52,766 bases of DNA from Bacteroidales bacterium (GTDB lineage: Bacteria; Bacteroidota; Bacteroidia; Bacteroidales; TTA-H9). Position numbers and translations under genes: made by a program. The notes beneath the pieces were generated by a model that was not told where the DNA came from, did no database searches, and saw nothing but the letters and a program-made list of their open reading frames with translations. The stretch is from NCBI GenBank assembly GCA_028689615.1, contig JAQVCV010000031.1, forward strand, positions 1-52,766, in the 5' to 3' direction. This document shows positions 1-9,145 of this stretch, piece after piece (position 1 is the first letter of the stretch; each line of letters opens with the position of its first letter).

Positions 1-435
1 GAAAACAAACTGGCCGAAGCACGCCTTAAATATACCGATGCCTCGGGATTGAAACCCGAGGAAAACCGTCCGAAAGAGCAAATAGCCCTGATCGACAAAC
101 AGATGGCCGAACGCGAACTCCAGTTCAACGATTTGGTGAAGCAAGCCGAAACACAAGCATCCTCAGGCGATTATGCTTCGGCAATCGCAACGCTCGATCA
201 GGCTCTGGAGATCAAACCCGGCGATCAGGCACTAACCACCCGCCAGAACGAACTTCGCACGCTGATGACGCAGACTCAGGAGAAAGAACAGGCTTATGCT
301 AATTTGATGACTCAGGCCGATCAGCTTTTCGGTGAAAACAAACTGGTTGAAGCACGCCTTAAATATGCCGATGCCTCGGGATTGAAACCCGAAGAAAACC
401 GTCCGAGAGAACAAATGGCCCTGATCGACAATAAA
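1..435 (+). repeat. 333-bp tandem near-identical DNA repeat inside the solenoid gene
   Basis: Bases 1-102 recur at 334-435 with only about seven substitutions, several of them silent. The period of 333 bases is 111 codons, about two protein repeats. The rest of the gene has the same protein pattern but no such DNA identity, so this is a recent in-frame duplication or gene-conversion event. More copies may lie to the left of the window. Confidence 0.85.
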
Positions 436-3400
436 ATATCGAGACAAAAGGCCATAGATGATCAAGTAGCTTTTCTCATCATTAAGGGAGACCAGCAGCT
501 AGCGGACTCACTTCCAGAAAACGCGATTGAATACTATTCCCAGGCATTGACCTTGTTTCCCGATTACCTTATTGCTAAAGAAAAGATTGAAGAGGCCAAA
601 CAGCTCTCGATAAATTTAGCCAAGAATAAAAGAGAATTTAATGACCTGATATTAAATGCCGATCAGCTTTTTAAAGCAGGTAAATTGGATGAAGCAGAAT
701 CCTCCTATCGACAGGCTTTGTCAATTCAAAAAACAGCGGCCTATCCAAAATCACAGATACAATTAATTGAAAAAGAAAGAATTCGACTTGGGGGTATCGC
801 TAGCAATTACAAAGAAGCTATTTCGCAAGCAAATGCATCAGAAGCTGAAGGAAATTTACTATCCGCCGTTGGGTCGTATAAAAAGGCACTCACGTATTTG
901 CCAGGAGATTCCTTGGCGGTGGAGGCCATAAATCGCTTGAACAAAAGCATCCAGGAAAATGAGGAACAAGAGAATCGATACAAAGGATACCTTGCTGAGG
1001 CTGGATTTAAAGTACAAAGCAACGACAAAAAAGGGGCAATAGAGCTGTTTCGGGCGGCTCAACTTCTTTTTCCCGACAGAGATTTTCCTGCGCTAAAAAT
1101 AAAAGAACTTGAAGAGCAGATTCAAGCAGAGAGCAACCTGGAGACAAACTACGCACAACTGATTACCCATGCTGATGAGCTCTTTGCTATAGGGAGTCTT
1201 GTCGAATCGCGAAAAGCCTATCAAGAATCCCTCGGTTTAAAAGCTTCTGCCTCCTACCCTATTCAACAGATAAGAACTATTGACAGCACTATACAAGTAA
1301 AAACAGATCAACAGTCTTTACATTCCAAACTCCTTAAAACTGCTGATAACTATCTTACTGCCGGAAATTTGACAATGGCCAGGGAGACCTACGAGAAAAC
1401 CCTGGATCTTCCGGTAGATCATACTTATTCCCTACAAAGAATCACTTTTATCGACAGTGTTGAGAATGTGCGACTTTCAAAGCAAGCAAGATACAATGAA
1501 TTGATTGTGAATGCTGACAGGTATTTTCAAGACAACAATCTACAGGAAGCCAGATCGTTGTACGAAACTGCCAGCAATATTTTTCCTTCAGAGCCTCATC
1601 CTCAAACCCGCCTGATAGAGATAAAAAACCAATTGGACGCTATTCAAAAGAATGAACAACAATTCATTGACAAAATGAACCAAGCGGCTGATTTCTTTAG
1701 GAACGGACACCTTGTAGAGTCCAGGAAGACCTATGAATCTGCCCGGGCATACAACATGGAGGCAGAATTAATCACAAACAAAATTAAGCACATCGACTCC
1801 CTAATCGACTCCCAACTAAAAGAAAATCAAGCCTACAACCAATGCATTGAAAATGGCAACGCGGCCTTCGACGCTCAAAGGTATGAAGATGCCCGTTTGT
1901 TTTTCGCTAAAGCTCAGGAAATCAAGCCGCAAAATTCGTATCCAGCCGAGAAAATTGCCTCTATCAACCAGATTTTTGCTGATCGGCAGGCAGCCATTTC
2001 CACAGCGTATAACCAAGCTATTGCCGACGCAGATAAATTATTGGCTGCTGATGAACAAGAAGAAGCAGTTAAGGCTTATGAAAGGGCACTAGTGATAATA
2101 CCAGCCGACGAATATGCAACACAACAGATAGAAAAAGCTAAGGATCAGATATTAAAAAAACAACTAAACAAACTAGCTTATAACGAACTAATAAAAAGCG
2201 CGGATTCAAAGTTGAGCACCGAGAACTACACTGAAGCCCGATCACTATACATACAAGCAAGCGATATATATCCTTTTGAGAACTATCCGCGCACACAAAC
2301 TGAATTTATTGATATAAAGCTTGATGAATTAAACCGTATGGAACAGCAATTTCAACAATTGGTTCTAAAGGGCGACTCATTGTTCGATTCAGAGCAATTT
2401 CAGGAAGCGGCAATGGCCTATACTCAAGCTCTGGTAATTAAACCCGATATGTATGCAAGCGAAAGAGCGGTACTTTCTAATCAGTACTTTACAGAGGTCA
2501 GCCAGAAAAGTAAGATATACACCGATCTGATAGCTTTTGGTGATAACTACCTCAAGATGAAAGACTATAACAACGCTATAAAGCAATACGATTTGGCTTT
2601 CAACATATTACCAATGAGAGATGAAGCTGTTACAAAAAAGGAACGAGCAGAGGCTGATATGGAATTAGAGAAGTTGACATTCAAAAATTATCAGCGTTCA
2701 ATACAACAAGCTGATAGTCTGACTATAAATCAACAATGGGTTGAAGCAATATCCGTTTATCAAAAAGCGTGTGAATTCAAACCAGGCGATTACTATGCTA
2801 CTTCAAAAATTTCGGAGTTGAAGAGAACAATAGCAGAAAACAACCGGCGGGTGGTGGAATATGAGAAATTTATTAAGCAAGCCGACAGTTTGTATGCCAT
2901 TGACGAATTAAAGAAGGCATTGCCGTTTTATGAGAAGGCATCCAGACTGTTTACCGAGGACAACTATCCAAAATCACGAATTAGTGAAATTGCTGCAATT
3001 TTAAGTCAGCCTGAGTCGATGCGTGGCATTAGCTATCTTGATGTGATAAAAAAAGCTGACAGTCTCTTTGAAGCCAGGAGATATGAAAAGTCAACGGATC
3101 TTTATCTGCTTGCCCAAAGCCTGAAGCCTGCAGAGGAGTACCCAGTAATAAGGCTGCAAGAAACATTTGAAAAATTGGGGATGGTGACCCGGGTTCCAAT
3201 CCTTGGGCAAACCACCAAACTCTATGTTGACGAGACAGCTAAAGTTGTTATAAATAAAGACATACCCCAAAAAGATCAGCAGCAATATCTGGTTATCAGA
3301 ACACAAGCTACCGACTCAGTCAACACCAAATTAATAATCAACTACGGTGATAAATTCTCTGGCAATGGAGGTTTTGTCCACACGATTCCCAATAACGATG

Positions 3401-3531
3401 GCTACAGTCTTTATGTAGGTTGTCTTACTGATCAATCAGGCTGGAAAGGGAAGCCTGTTGAATGGATGACCTTTTTCGCTGAGAATGGGATCATTACCAT
3501 CCAGGAGATATTTATAGTAACTTTGCCATAA
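1..3531 (+). CDS. TPR-like solenoid repeat protein, 5' end missing
   Basis: The reading frame is open from base 1, so the true start lies outside the window; 1176 residues are visible. The protein is a chain of helical repeats close to TPRs. From about residue 200 on, successive units are spaced exactly 57 residues apart and follow the pattern Y-x2-L-I-x2-A-D-x-L-F-x5-L-x-E-A-R-x2-Y-x2-A-x2-L-x-P, then Y-P-x3-I-x2-I-D. About 20 units fit in the visible part. The last ~115 residues are not repetitive and look beta-rich. The first two units are nearly identical in DNA to units 333 bases later. A scaffold or envelope adaptor role is possible, but nothing in the sequence gives a function. Confidence 0.85.
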   Translation, partial: ENKLAEARLKYTDASGLKPEENRPKEQIALIDKQMAERELQFNDLVKQAETQASSGDYASAIATLDQALEIKPGDQALTTRQNELRTLMTQTQEKEQAYANLMTQADQLFGENKLVEARLKYADASGLKPEENRPREQMALIDNKISRQKAIDDQVAFLIIKGDQQLADSLPENAIEYYSQALTLFPDYLIAKEKIEEAKQLSINLAKNKREFNDLILNADQLFKAGKLDEAESSYRQALSIQKTAAYPKSQIQLIEKERIRLGGIASNYKEAISQANASEAEGNLLSAVGSYKKALTYLPGDSLAVEAINRLNKSIQENEEQENRYKGYLAEAGFKVQSNDKKGAIELFRAAQLLFPDRDFPALKIKELEEQIQAESNLETNYAQLITHADELFAIGSLVESRKAYQESLGLKASASYPIQQIRTIDSTIQVKTDQQSLHSKLLKTADNYLTAGNLTMARETYEKTLDLPVDHTYSLQRITFIDSVENVRLSKQARYNELIVNADRYFQDNNLQEARSLYETASNIFPSEPHPQTRLIEIKNQLDAIQKNEQQFIDKMNQAADFFRNGHLVESRKTYESARAYNMEAELITNKIKHIDSLIDSQLKENQAYNQCIENGNAAFDAQRYEDARLFFAKAQEIKPQNSYPAEKIASINQIFADRQAAISTAYNQAIADADKLLAADEQEEAVKAYERALVIIPADEYATQQIEKAKDQILKKQLNKLAYNELIKSADSKLSTENYTEARSLYIQASDIYPFENYPRTQTEFIDIKLDELNRMEQQFQQLVLKGDSLFDSEQFQEAAMAYTQALVIKPDMYASERAVLSNQYFTEVSQKSKIYTDLIAFGDNYLKMKDYNNAIKQYDLAFNILPMRDEAVTKKERAEADMELEKLTFKNYQRSIQQADSLTINQQWVEAISVYQKACEFKPGDYYATSKISELKRTIAENNRRVVEYEKFIKQADSLYAIDELKKALPFYEKASRLFTEDNYPKSRISEIAAILSQPESMRGISYLDVIKKADSLFEARRYEKSTDLYLLAQSLKPAEEYPVIRLQETFEKLGMVTRVPILGQTTKLYVDETAKVVINKDIPQKDQQQYLVIRTQATDSVNTKLIINYGDKFSGNGGFVHTIPNNDGYSLYVGCLTDQSGWKGKPVEWMTFFAENGIITIQEIFIVTLP

Positions 3532-3671
3532 GAAGAGGTTTGTTTGACTCTTCCAGAAATTCGGTATTCCGGATCATGGTTTGGAATAAGATGCAAACTA
3601 AAAATTCTTTACTGTTATTAGTTTAACTAATTTCAAACCAGTACATAGCATTGTTCGTGAATTTTAAAACC

Positions 3672-3720
3672 ATTAATTTCAACGCTTTATGGTTCAGTAT
3701 TGCAGAGCGTTGAAATTAAT
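3672..3720. repeat. Perfect 15-bp inverted repeat (hairpin)
   Basis: The left arm at 3672-3686 (ATTAATTTCAACGCT) is the exact reverse complement of the right arm at 3706-3720, with a 19-base spacer. No T-run follows on either side, so it is not a standard terminator. It sits between the solenoid gene and dnaA and could be a protein-binding palindrome or a structured RNA element. Confidence 0.8.
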
Positions 3721-3948
3721 AACAGTTAATCGAATCGTTAATATGTAATTAAATTCTATTTTGTTAGTTGATAGTCATGTAGGATTTTATTATATATATT
3801 AAAGTATAGATTCTTTACAAATTTGCAGACAATTTTTTAAGTAATTGATTAGCAATTCTATAATTTAGAGCAACTTTTGCTTTATACAATTTTTTTTTCG
3901 CTAAGTCAAGCAAAAAAATACTTTTTTTTTAACTTTTTTAGACCCAAT

Positions 3949-3978
3949 TTTGTTAACAAATCCTTTACATAAAATTTG
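3949..3978 (+). promoter_or_regulatory. Probable dnaA promoter
   Basis: TTTG at 3949-3952 and AAAATTTG at 3971-3978 (one mismatch to TAnnTTTG) are 18 bases apart, inside the 17-23 range of Bacteroidota promoters. The TTG at 3976 is part of the -7 box, so it is unlikely to be the dnaA start codon. Confidence 0.5.
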
Positions 3979-4038
3979 GATTTTTCGAAAGAAATTATAG
4001 AGCTGAACCCTAAAGAACTATCTAGAAAATTTGGCCGC

Positions 4039-5493
4039 ATGATAACCCCGGCATCTGAGAAAACTCATATTCAGGTTTGGGATAACTGTCTGAAAGTGAT
4101 AAAGGACAATATTCCAACTCAAAGTTTTAAAACATGGTTTGTACCTATTCAGCCGGTCAGGCTGGAGAAAAATGTGCTTACCATTCAAGTTCCCAGTCCG
4201 TTCTTTTATGAGTGGCTTGAGGAACATTATATAAATCTGTTAAAAAAAACAATCAAGAAGGAACTAGGCAGCGATGGTACCTTGGAATATACCATAGTAG
4301 TTGACAGCGCTTATCAGAACAATTCCCCCTACACAGTGAAAATGCCGGCTTCACATCGAAACGCCATCAGCAATCCACCCGTCTCGATGCCATTGAATAT
4401 TCATTCAGAGGGCAATTCAAAAGAAATTCCAAACCCTTTTGTTATACCCGGCTTAAAAAAAATCAAGGTCAACTCACAACTCAACGACCGGTTGAATTTT
4501 GACAATTTCATCGAAGGAGATTGTAACCGGCTGGCGAGGTCGGCCGGATATGCCATTGCAGAAAAACCCGGACTAACGGCATTCAACCCGTTCTTCTTGT
4601 ACAGTCATGTGGGATTAGGGAAAACACATCTTTCACAAGCCATTGGAATTCACATAAAAAACAACTTTCCTGACAAAACTGTCCTCTATTTAAGCGCCGA
4701 ACAATTTCAACTACAGTTCACAGATTCAATCGTTAACAAAAACCAAAACGACTTTATAAACTTCTACCAGATGATGGATGTGCTGATCATAGATGATATC
4801 CACAATTTGGCAGGAAAGCAAAAAACTCAGGATGTTTTCTTCCACATTTTCAACCATCTGCATCAAAGGTCAAAGCAAATTATCATCACATCTGACAAAG
4901 CTCCGGTCGAACTGAATGGCATCGAGCAACGGTTGTTGTCGAGATTTAAATGGGGATTAGCTGCCGACCTTCAACTTCCTGATTTTGAAACACGAGTTGC
5001 TATTCTTAAGAAAAAGACCTACAACGACGGAATTGAAATGCCCAATGATGTTATTGATTATCTGGCATTTAGCATTACCTCCAACATCAGGGAACTCGAA
5101 GGGGCTTTGAACAGCCTGATTGCTCAATCGGTCTTGAATAAAAAATCAATCAATCTTGATCTTGCAAAAAAAATGATCGATAAGATTGTTATTAGCAATA
5201 CAAAAGAGATATCGATTGATTACATACAAAAAGTTGTTTGTGATTACTTTGCTATATCGGTTGACGACATGAACAGCAAGAGCCGCAAACGCGATATTGT
5301 TCAGGCCAGGCAACTGGCTATGTACTTCTCAAAAGAAATGACTAAGGCCTCATTAACAACCATTGGCCTTCAATGCGGTAATAAAGACCATGCTACAGTA
5401 CTTCACGCTTGTCGCACTGTCACCAATTTGCTGGAGACAGACCGCATTTTTAAGACCTATCACGACGAGTTAGTCAGAAAAATCAAACTTTAA
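4039..5493 (+). CDS. dnaA: Chromosomal replication initiator protein DnaA
   Basis: DnaA binds DnaA boxes and melts oriC to start replication. Counting from ATG 4039 (484 residues), domain I runs through the QSFKTWF motif, then comes a short linker, and the AAA+ core has Walker A VGLGKTH (K195) and Walker B ending D252-D253. The C-terminal DnaA-box reader ends with the signature GNKDHATVLHACRTV. The frame stays open to a TTG at 3976, but that codon lies in the promoter -7 box and adds 21 residues not usual for DnaA, so I chose the ATG. The residues before Walker A read YSHVGLGKT; most bacteria have GG at the two positions before VGLGKT. Transcribed alone. Confidence 0.96.
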   Translation: MITPASEKTHIQVWDNCLKVIKDNIPTQSFKTWFVPIQPVRLEKNVLTIQVPSPFFYEWLEEHYINLLKKTIKKELGSDGTLEYTIVVDSAYQNNSPYTVKMPASHRNAISNPPVSMPLNIHSEGNSKEIPNPFVIPGLKKIKVNSQLNDRLNFDNFIEGDCNRLARSAGYAIAEKPGLTAFNPFFLYSHVGLGKTHLSQAIGIHIKNNFPDKTVLYLSAEQFQLQFTDSIVNKNQNDFINFYQMMDVLIIDDIHNLAGKQKTQDVFFHIFNHLHQRSKQIIITSDKAPVELNGIEQRLLSRFKWGLAADLQLPDFETRVAILKKKTYNDGIEMPNDVIDYLAFSITSNIRELEGALNSLIAQSVLNKKSINLDLAKKMIDKIVISNTKEISIDYIQKVVCDYFAISVDDMNSKSRKRDIVQARQLAMYFSKEMTKASLTTIGLQCGNKDHATVLHACRTVTNLLETDRIFKTYHDELVRKIKL

Positions 5494-5558
5494 AGTACCT
5501 TTTCAGGGCGCTTTGGGGCGGAAGGAAAAGATTTTCTACCTTTATAAAAAAAAGCGAT

Positions 5559-6029
5559 ATGAAAATATTGATGGTTTGCATGGGGAATATCTGCCGGTCG
5601 CCCTTGGCTGAAGCAATTCTCAAGCAGAAAATTGCTGACAATCATATTCGTGCTGAGGTTGGATCAGCCGGAACTATACGATTTCATGAGGGTGAAGGTG
5701 CTGATTCAAGGGCATTACTCACTGCTAAAAAGCACAAATTGTCACTCGCAGATCACAGAGCTAAGGGCATCAGACCTTCGGATCTTGACTATTACGATAA
5801 AATTTTCGTAATGGACAAAGAGAATCATAAGAATCTGCTTATGATTGCCAAAGGAAGGAACATAAATCATAAGATTGACTTTCTGATGAATCGGGTTCAT
5901 AAAGGAAAGAACCTTGAAGTTCCTGACCCCTATTACGGTGGGGCGAACGGTTTTGAAGAAGTGTACAAAATGCTGGAGGAAGCCTGCGAAGCCGTAGTTA
6001 TTCAACTGAAAGAAGGCAAAGAACTGTAA
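5559..6029 (+). CDS. Low-molecular-weight protein-tyrosine phosphatase
   Basis: 156 residues, the family's usual length. The phosphate-binding loop is at the N-terminus: CMGNICRS, with nucleophile C7 and R13 of the CX5R motif. The general acid is D123 in the late DPYYGG motif. These proteins remove phosphate from tyrosine residues, often of polysaccharide-export kinases, but no kinase is adjacent here. It follows dnaA by 65 bases and precedes the dehydratase by 20, so it may be cotranscribed with the latter. A second protein of this fold, the arsenate reductase at 48898, is clearly distinct because it carries extra redox cysteines. Confidence 0.92.
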   Translation: MKILMVCMGNICRSPLAEAILKQKIADNHIRAEVGSAGTIRFHEGEGADSRALLTAKKHKLSLADHRAKGIRPSDLDYYDKIFVMDKENHKNLLMIAKGRNINHKIDFLMNRVHKGKNLEVPDPYYGGANGFEEVYKMLEEACEAVVIQLKEGKEL

Positions 6030-6049
6030 ACCAAAAACCCTGATAAACC

Positions 6050-7018
6050 ATGTTTTTAGAATCAATACCAGAGAGAATCGACATTCTGGATGCCCATAAA
6101 CGCATTGAACCATACATACACCGCACTCCACTACTGCACTCGCTAAATCTTAATGAGATTTTTGGAACCAGGCTACTCTTCAAATGCGAGAATTTTCAAA
6201 AAGCCGGAGCCTTCAAGTCGCGAGGGGCTTGCAATGCCGTTTGGTCGCTCGACGACGAAGACCTTGAATACGGAGTTGGCACCCATAGCAGTGGAAATCA
6301 TGCTCAGGCCCTAGCCAGAGCAGCTGCACTCCGAAAAAGCAAAGCTTATGTAGTAATGCCTCGCAACGCACCTTCAGTTAAGGTAGCCGCAGTGAGATCG
6401 TATGGAGCTGAAATTACTTTTTGTGAGCCCATGCTAAGTTCACGTGAGCAAACCCTTCATCAGGTTTTGGATGAAACAGGAGCCACCGAAGTACACCCGT
6501 ATAACAATTACACCATAATTGCAGGACAGGCCACTTGCGCGATGGAAGCTCTTCAGGATTCTCCGGGTGCCGACATAATTCTGGCCCCGGTTGGTGGTGG
6601 CGGATTGCTTTCCGGCACAGCATTGGCTGCACATTATTTCTCTCCTACTACCAAAGTTATTGGATGTGAACCCTCTGGCGCTGATGATGCCTACAGATCT
6701 TTTCGCGAAGGAAAGATTCAGCCTTCACTAACTCCCAAAACAATCGCCGATGGATTGCTTACATCCCTTGGGAACCGGACTTTTCCAATTATTCGGGAGT
6801 ATGTAAATGATATTGTCACGGTTAATGAAGCATCGATCGTTAAAGCCATGCGATTAATCTGGGAACGAATGAAACTGGTTGTTGAGCCCAGTGCCGCAGT
6901 GCCCTTGGCAGCCATCCTCGAGGAAAAGGTCAACACAAAAGGGAAGAATGTTATCATCATCCTCTCGGGTGGAAATATCGACCTTGACAAAATTCCCTGG
7001 ATACCCAAAACCACCTGA
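6050..7018 (+). CDS. PLP-dependent threonine/serine dehydratase (or serine racemase)
   Basis: Fold-type II PLP enzyme of 322 residues. The Schiff-base lysine is K56 in GAFKSRGA, the substrate loop is SSGNHAQ, and the phosphate-binding glycine loop is PVGGGGLLSG. It has no C-terminal ACT regulatory domain, so it resembles the short catabolic threonine dehydratase and serine racemase rather than the feedback-regulated biosynthetic IlvA. It would deaminate threonine or serine to a 2-oxo acid, or racemise serine; sequence alone does not separate these. The next gene starts two bases after its stop. It lies just upstream of the sphingolipid island but is separated from it by a terminator and a promoter. 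Confidence 0.88.
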   Translation: MFLESIPERIDILDAHKRIEPYIHRTPLLHSLNLNEIFGTRLLFKCENFQKAGAFKSRGACNAVWSLDDEDLEYGVGTHSSGNHAQALARAAALRKSKAYVVMPRNAPSVKVAAVRSYGAEITFCEPMLSSREQTLHQVLDETGATEVHPYNNYTIIAGQATCAMEALQDSPGADIILAPVGGGGLLSGTALAAHYFSPTTKVIGCEPSGADDAYRSFREGKIQPSLTPKTIADGLLTSLGNRTFPIIREYVNDIVTVNEASIVKAMRLIWERMKLVVEPSAAVPLAAILEEKVNTKGKNVIIILSGGNIDLDKIPWIPKTT

Positions 7019-7020
7019 CT

Positions 7021-7725
7021 GTGAAAGGAACATTGCTTTTAATTCCGACCCCCATTGCCCCAGAATGCAGTGATGCAACAAGGCTTGCCTTTGATCCTGA
7101 TATCCTTGCCCCTATCAGATTTTTTGTTGTCGAAGAAGCGAGGGCATCCCGAAGATTTCTTCGGAAAGTATTTCCTGTATTTCCAATCGATGAATGTAAT
7201 TTCGCGATTCTGAATGAGCACACTCCTCAACACGAAATTCCAGAAATGCTTCAACCACTCCTCAACGGCATGAATGTGGCCTTGATGTCGGAGGCAGGCT
7301 TGCCCTGCGTTGCAGATCCCGGATGGCAGCTGGTAAGCCTTGCCCATCAGGCAGGAATCAGAGTAAAACCCTTACCAGGTCCGTCAAGCATTATGTTGGC
7401 GCTAATGGCTTCAGGTTTTTCGGGTCAACAATTCGTCTTTCATGGTTACCTTCCCGTGATTCCCGATCAACGAGCCAAGACACTCTTAAATCTGGAAAAG
7501 GACGCATTAATAAGAAACTACACCCAAATTTTTATCGAGACTCCATACCGAAATCAACACATGCTAACTTCTTTGATTCGTGTTCTCAATCCAGCTACAC
7601 AGCTTACCGTGGCTCTTGGATTGATGAGTGAAATGGAATCAGTTGTTTCAAAACCTGTTAGCGAATGGAAAAGAGATTCGATAACGCTTCCCAAAATACC
7701 GGCTGTGTTTTTAATAAGTCGGTAA
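7021..7725 (+). CDS. RsmI-like tetrapyrrole-methylase-fold methyltransferase
   Basis: 234 residues, beginning at GTG 7021 two bases after the previous stop. It matches the family of the 16S rRNA 2'-O-methyltransferase RsmI: an acidic/glycine segment SEAGLPCVADPG, then VKPLPGPSSIMLALMASG and FHGYLP, all characteristic. RsmI methylates C1402 of 16S rRNA with SAM. This protein is shorter than classical RsmI (about 280 residues), and Bacteroidota often have both a full-length and a short paralogue, so I do not assign the symbol. Translation is probably coupled to the dehydratase. A terminator follows. Confidence 0.85.
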   Translation: MKGTLLLIPTPIAPECSDATRLAFDPDILAPIRFFVVEEARASRRFLRKVFPVFPIDECNFAILNEHTPQHEIPEMLQPLLNGMNVALMSEAGLPCVADPGWQLVSLAHQAGIRVKPLPGPSSIMLALMASGFSGQQFVFHGYLPVIPDQRAKTLLNLEKDALIRNYTQIFIETPYRNQHMLTSLIRVLNPATQLTVALGLMSEMESVVSKPVSEWKRDSITLPKIPAVFLISR

Positions 7726-7728
7726 TTG

Positions 7729-7759
7729 ACTGTAGTTCAGCCGATAATTACAGTTTTTT
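7729..7759 (+). terminator. Rho-independent terminator after the methyltransferase gene
   Basis: Stem 7729-7737 pairs with 7746-7754 (one wobble), with an 8-base loop, followed directly by a T6 run at 7754-7759. It ends the 5559-7725 transcript. Confidence 0.7.
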
Positions 7760-7820
7760 AAATCAAAACCTTCATAAAAGCCATAGTTAATTGCCTGTTT
7801 AGCAATGTCTTATTTCCTTA

Positions 7821-7849
7821 TTTGCGTGTTCTATATTTTCTTATCTTTG
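7821..7849 (+). promoter_or_regulatory. Promoter of the sphingolipid island
   Basis: TTTG at 7821-7824 and TATCTTTG at 7842-7849, an exact TAnnTTTG box, are 17 bases apart. The leader to the serine palmitoyltransferase start is about 85 bases. This is the first promoter of the long same-strand island. Confidence 0.75.
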
Positions 7850-7936
7850 CAATCTTTTGGCAGAAAAAGCTTCGTGTAAAAGTTGTTTCCAGCTTGAAAG
7901 GTCAAAACAAATCCTAAATATTATAAAAACCTTATC

Positions 7937-9127
7937 ATGAGGATATTACAGGAGAAATTATCGAAGTACGATATTCCGCAAAAAGCCCAGCAGTTGGGAA
8001 TTTACCCCTACTTCAGGGTTATAGAATCGGAACAAGACACCGAGGTAATTATAGGTGGAAAAAAAGTATTGATGTTTGGGTCAAACAGTTACCTTGGTTT
8101 GACCAGCCATCCTTTGGTTAAAGAAGGTGCCATCAAAGCAATCGAAAAATACGGAAGTGGTTGTGCTGGATCTCGATTTTTGAATGGAACACTTGACATT
8201 CATCTCGAACTTGAAGAGAAACTGGCGAATTATGTCGGGAAAGAAGCCTCTCTTGTTTACAGTGCTGGTTTCCTGGTTAATCTGGGTGTAATAAGTACCA
8301 TTACCGGCCGTGACGACTACATTATTCTTGATGAACTCGATCATGCTTCCATCATTGAAGGTCGGCGCTTGAGTTTTAGCCAGGCTTTTAAATACAAACA
8401 CAACGACATGGCATCGTTGGAAAAGATATTGAAACAATGCAATCCAGATAAAATTAAGTTGATTGTTGTTGATGGTATTTTCAGCATGGAAGGTGACATT
8501 GTTAAACTACCCGAAATTGTTGAACTTTCTAGAAAATACAATGCCACCATTATGGTTGACGATGCTCATTCACTGGGTGTTATTGGCGAATATGGGGCAG
8601 GAACCGCATCGCATTTCCAGTTAACCGATGAGGTGGATCTTATCATGGGAACCTTCAGCAAATCGCTGGCTTCCATCGGTGGCTTCATCGCCAGCGACGC
8701 TGATACGATCAATTATCTTAAGCACAACAGCAGATCGTTGATTTTCAGTGCAAGTATTGCACCAGCTGCCGCAGGGTCGGTGCTGGCAGCCATTGATGTT
8801 ATCAAGAAAGAACCAGGCATAATTCAACAACTTTGGGACAACACCAATTATGCCCTTGAAAACTTCAAACGCATCGGTTTTGACACCGGAGTGAGCGAAA
8901 CTCCCATCATACCTTTGTATATTAGGGATAACCAAAAGACCTTTATGTTTACAAAGCTCCTTCTCGAAGAGGGTATTTTTGTAAACCCTGTTGTATCTCC
9001 GGCAGTTAGGTCTGATTCGACCCTGATTCGCTTTTCGCTTATGGCTACCCATACACGGGAACAGATTGACAAAGCACTTGATGTTTGTCAAAAAATAGGG
9101 AAGAAACTTCATGTTTTACAATCCTAA
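7937..9127 (+). CDS. spt: Serine palmitoyltransferase
   Basis: Alpha-oxoamine synthase of 396 residues that condenses L-serine with a fatty acyl-CoA to 3-ketosphinganine, the first step of sphingolipid synthesis. Visible motifs are NSYLGLTSHP near the N-terminus, the YGSGCAGSR glycine loop, DDAHSLG with the PLP-stacking region, and the Schiff-base lysine K242 in GTFSKSLASIGG. The opening segment resembles Bacteroides serine palmitoyltransferases rather than the related KBL or BioF enzymes, and the ceramide and inositol-lipid genes downstream fit this. A promoter lies directly upstream. Family members that make 5-aminolevulinate or KAPA are much less likely in this context. Confidence 0.93.
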   Translation: MRILQEKLSKYDIPQKAQQLGIYPYFRVIESEQDTEVIIGGKKVLMFGSNSYLGLTSHPLVKEGAIKAIEKYGSGCAGSRFLNGTLDIHLELEEKLANYVGKEASLVYSAGFLVNLGVISTITGRDDYIILDELDHASIIEGRRLSFSQAFKYKHNDMASLEKILKQCNPDKIKLIVVDGIFSMEGDIVKLPEIVELSRKYNATIMVDDAHSLGVIGEYGAGTASHFQLTDEVDLIMGTFSKSLASIGGFIASDADTINYLKHNSRSLIFSASIAPAAAGSVLAAIDVIKKEPGIIQQLWDNTNYALENFKRIGFDTGVSETPIIPLYIRDNQKTFMFTKLLLEEGIFVNPVVSPAVRSDSTLIRFSLMATHTREQIDKALDVCQKIGKKLHVLQS

Positions 9128-9145
9128 TATGGAAGGCGAAAAGCT

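Larger units (their letters stand above)
3532..4038. other. Long AT-rich non-coding region upstream of dnaA
   Basis: About 507 bases without a credible gene. It is strongly AT-rich, with T-runs around 3890-3900 and 3922-3930, one long perfect inverted repeat (3672-3720) and a promoter-like pair of boxes just before dnaA. I see no cluster of TTATCCACA-type DnaA boxes, so an origin cannot be claimed. Confidence 0.6.

Noticed and set aside
3532-4038. Chromosomal origin upstream of dnaA
   Set aside because: AT-rich with a palindrome, but no cluster of DnaA boxes, and dnaA is often distant from the origin in Bacteroidota.
6050-7018. Dehydratase/serine racemase as part of the sphingolipid island through serine supply
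   Set aside because: A terminator and a new promoter separate it from serine palmitoyltransferase, and it is tied to the RsmI-like gene.
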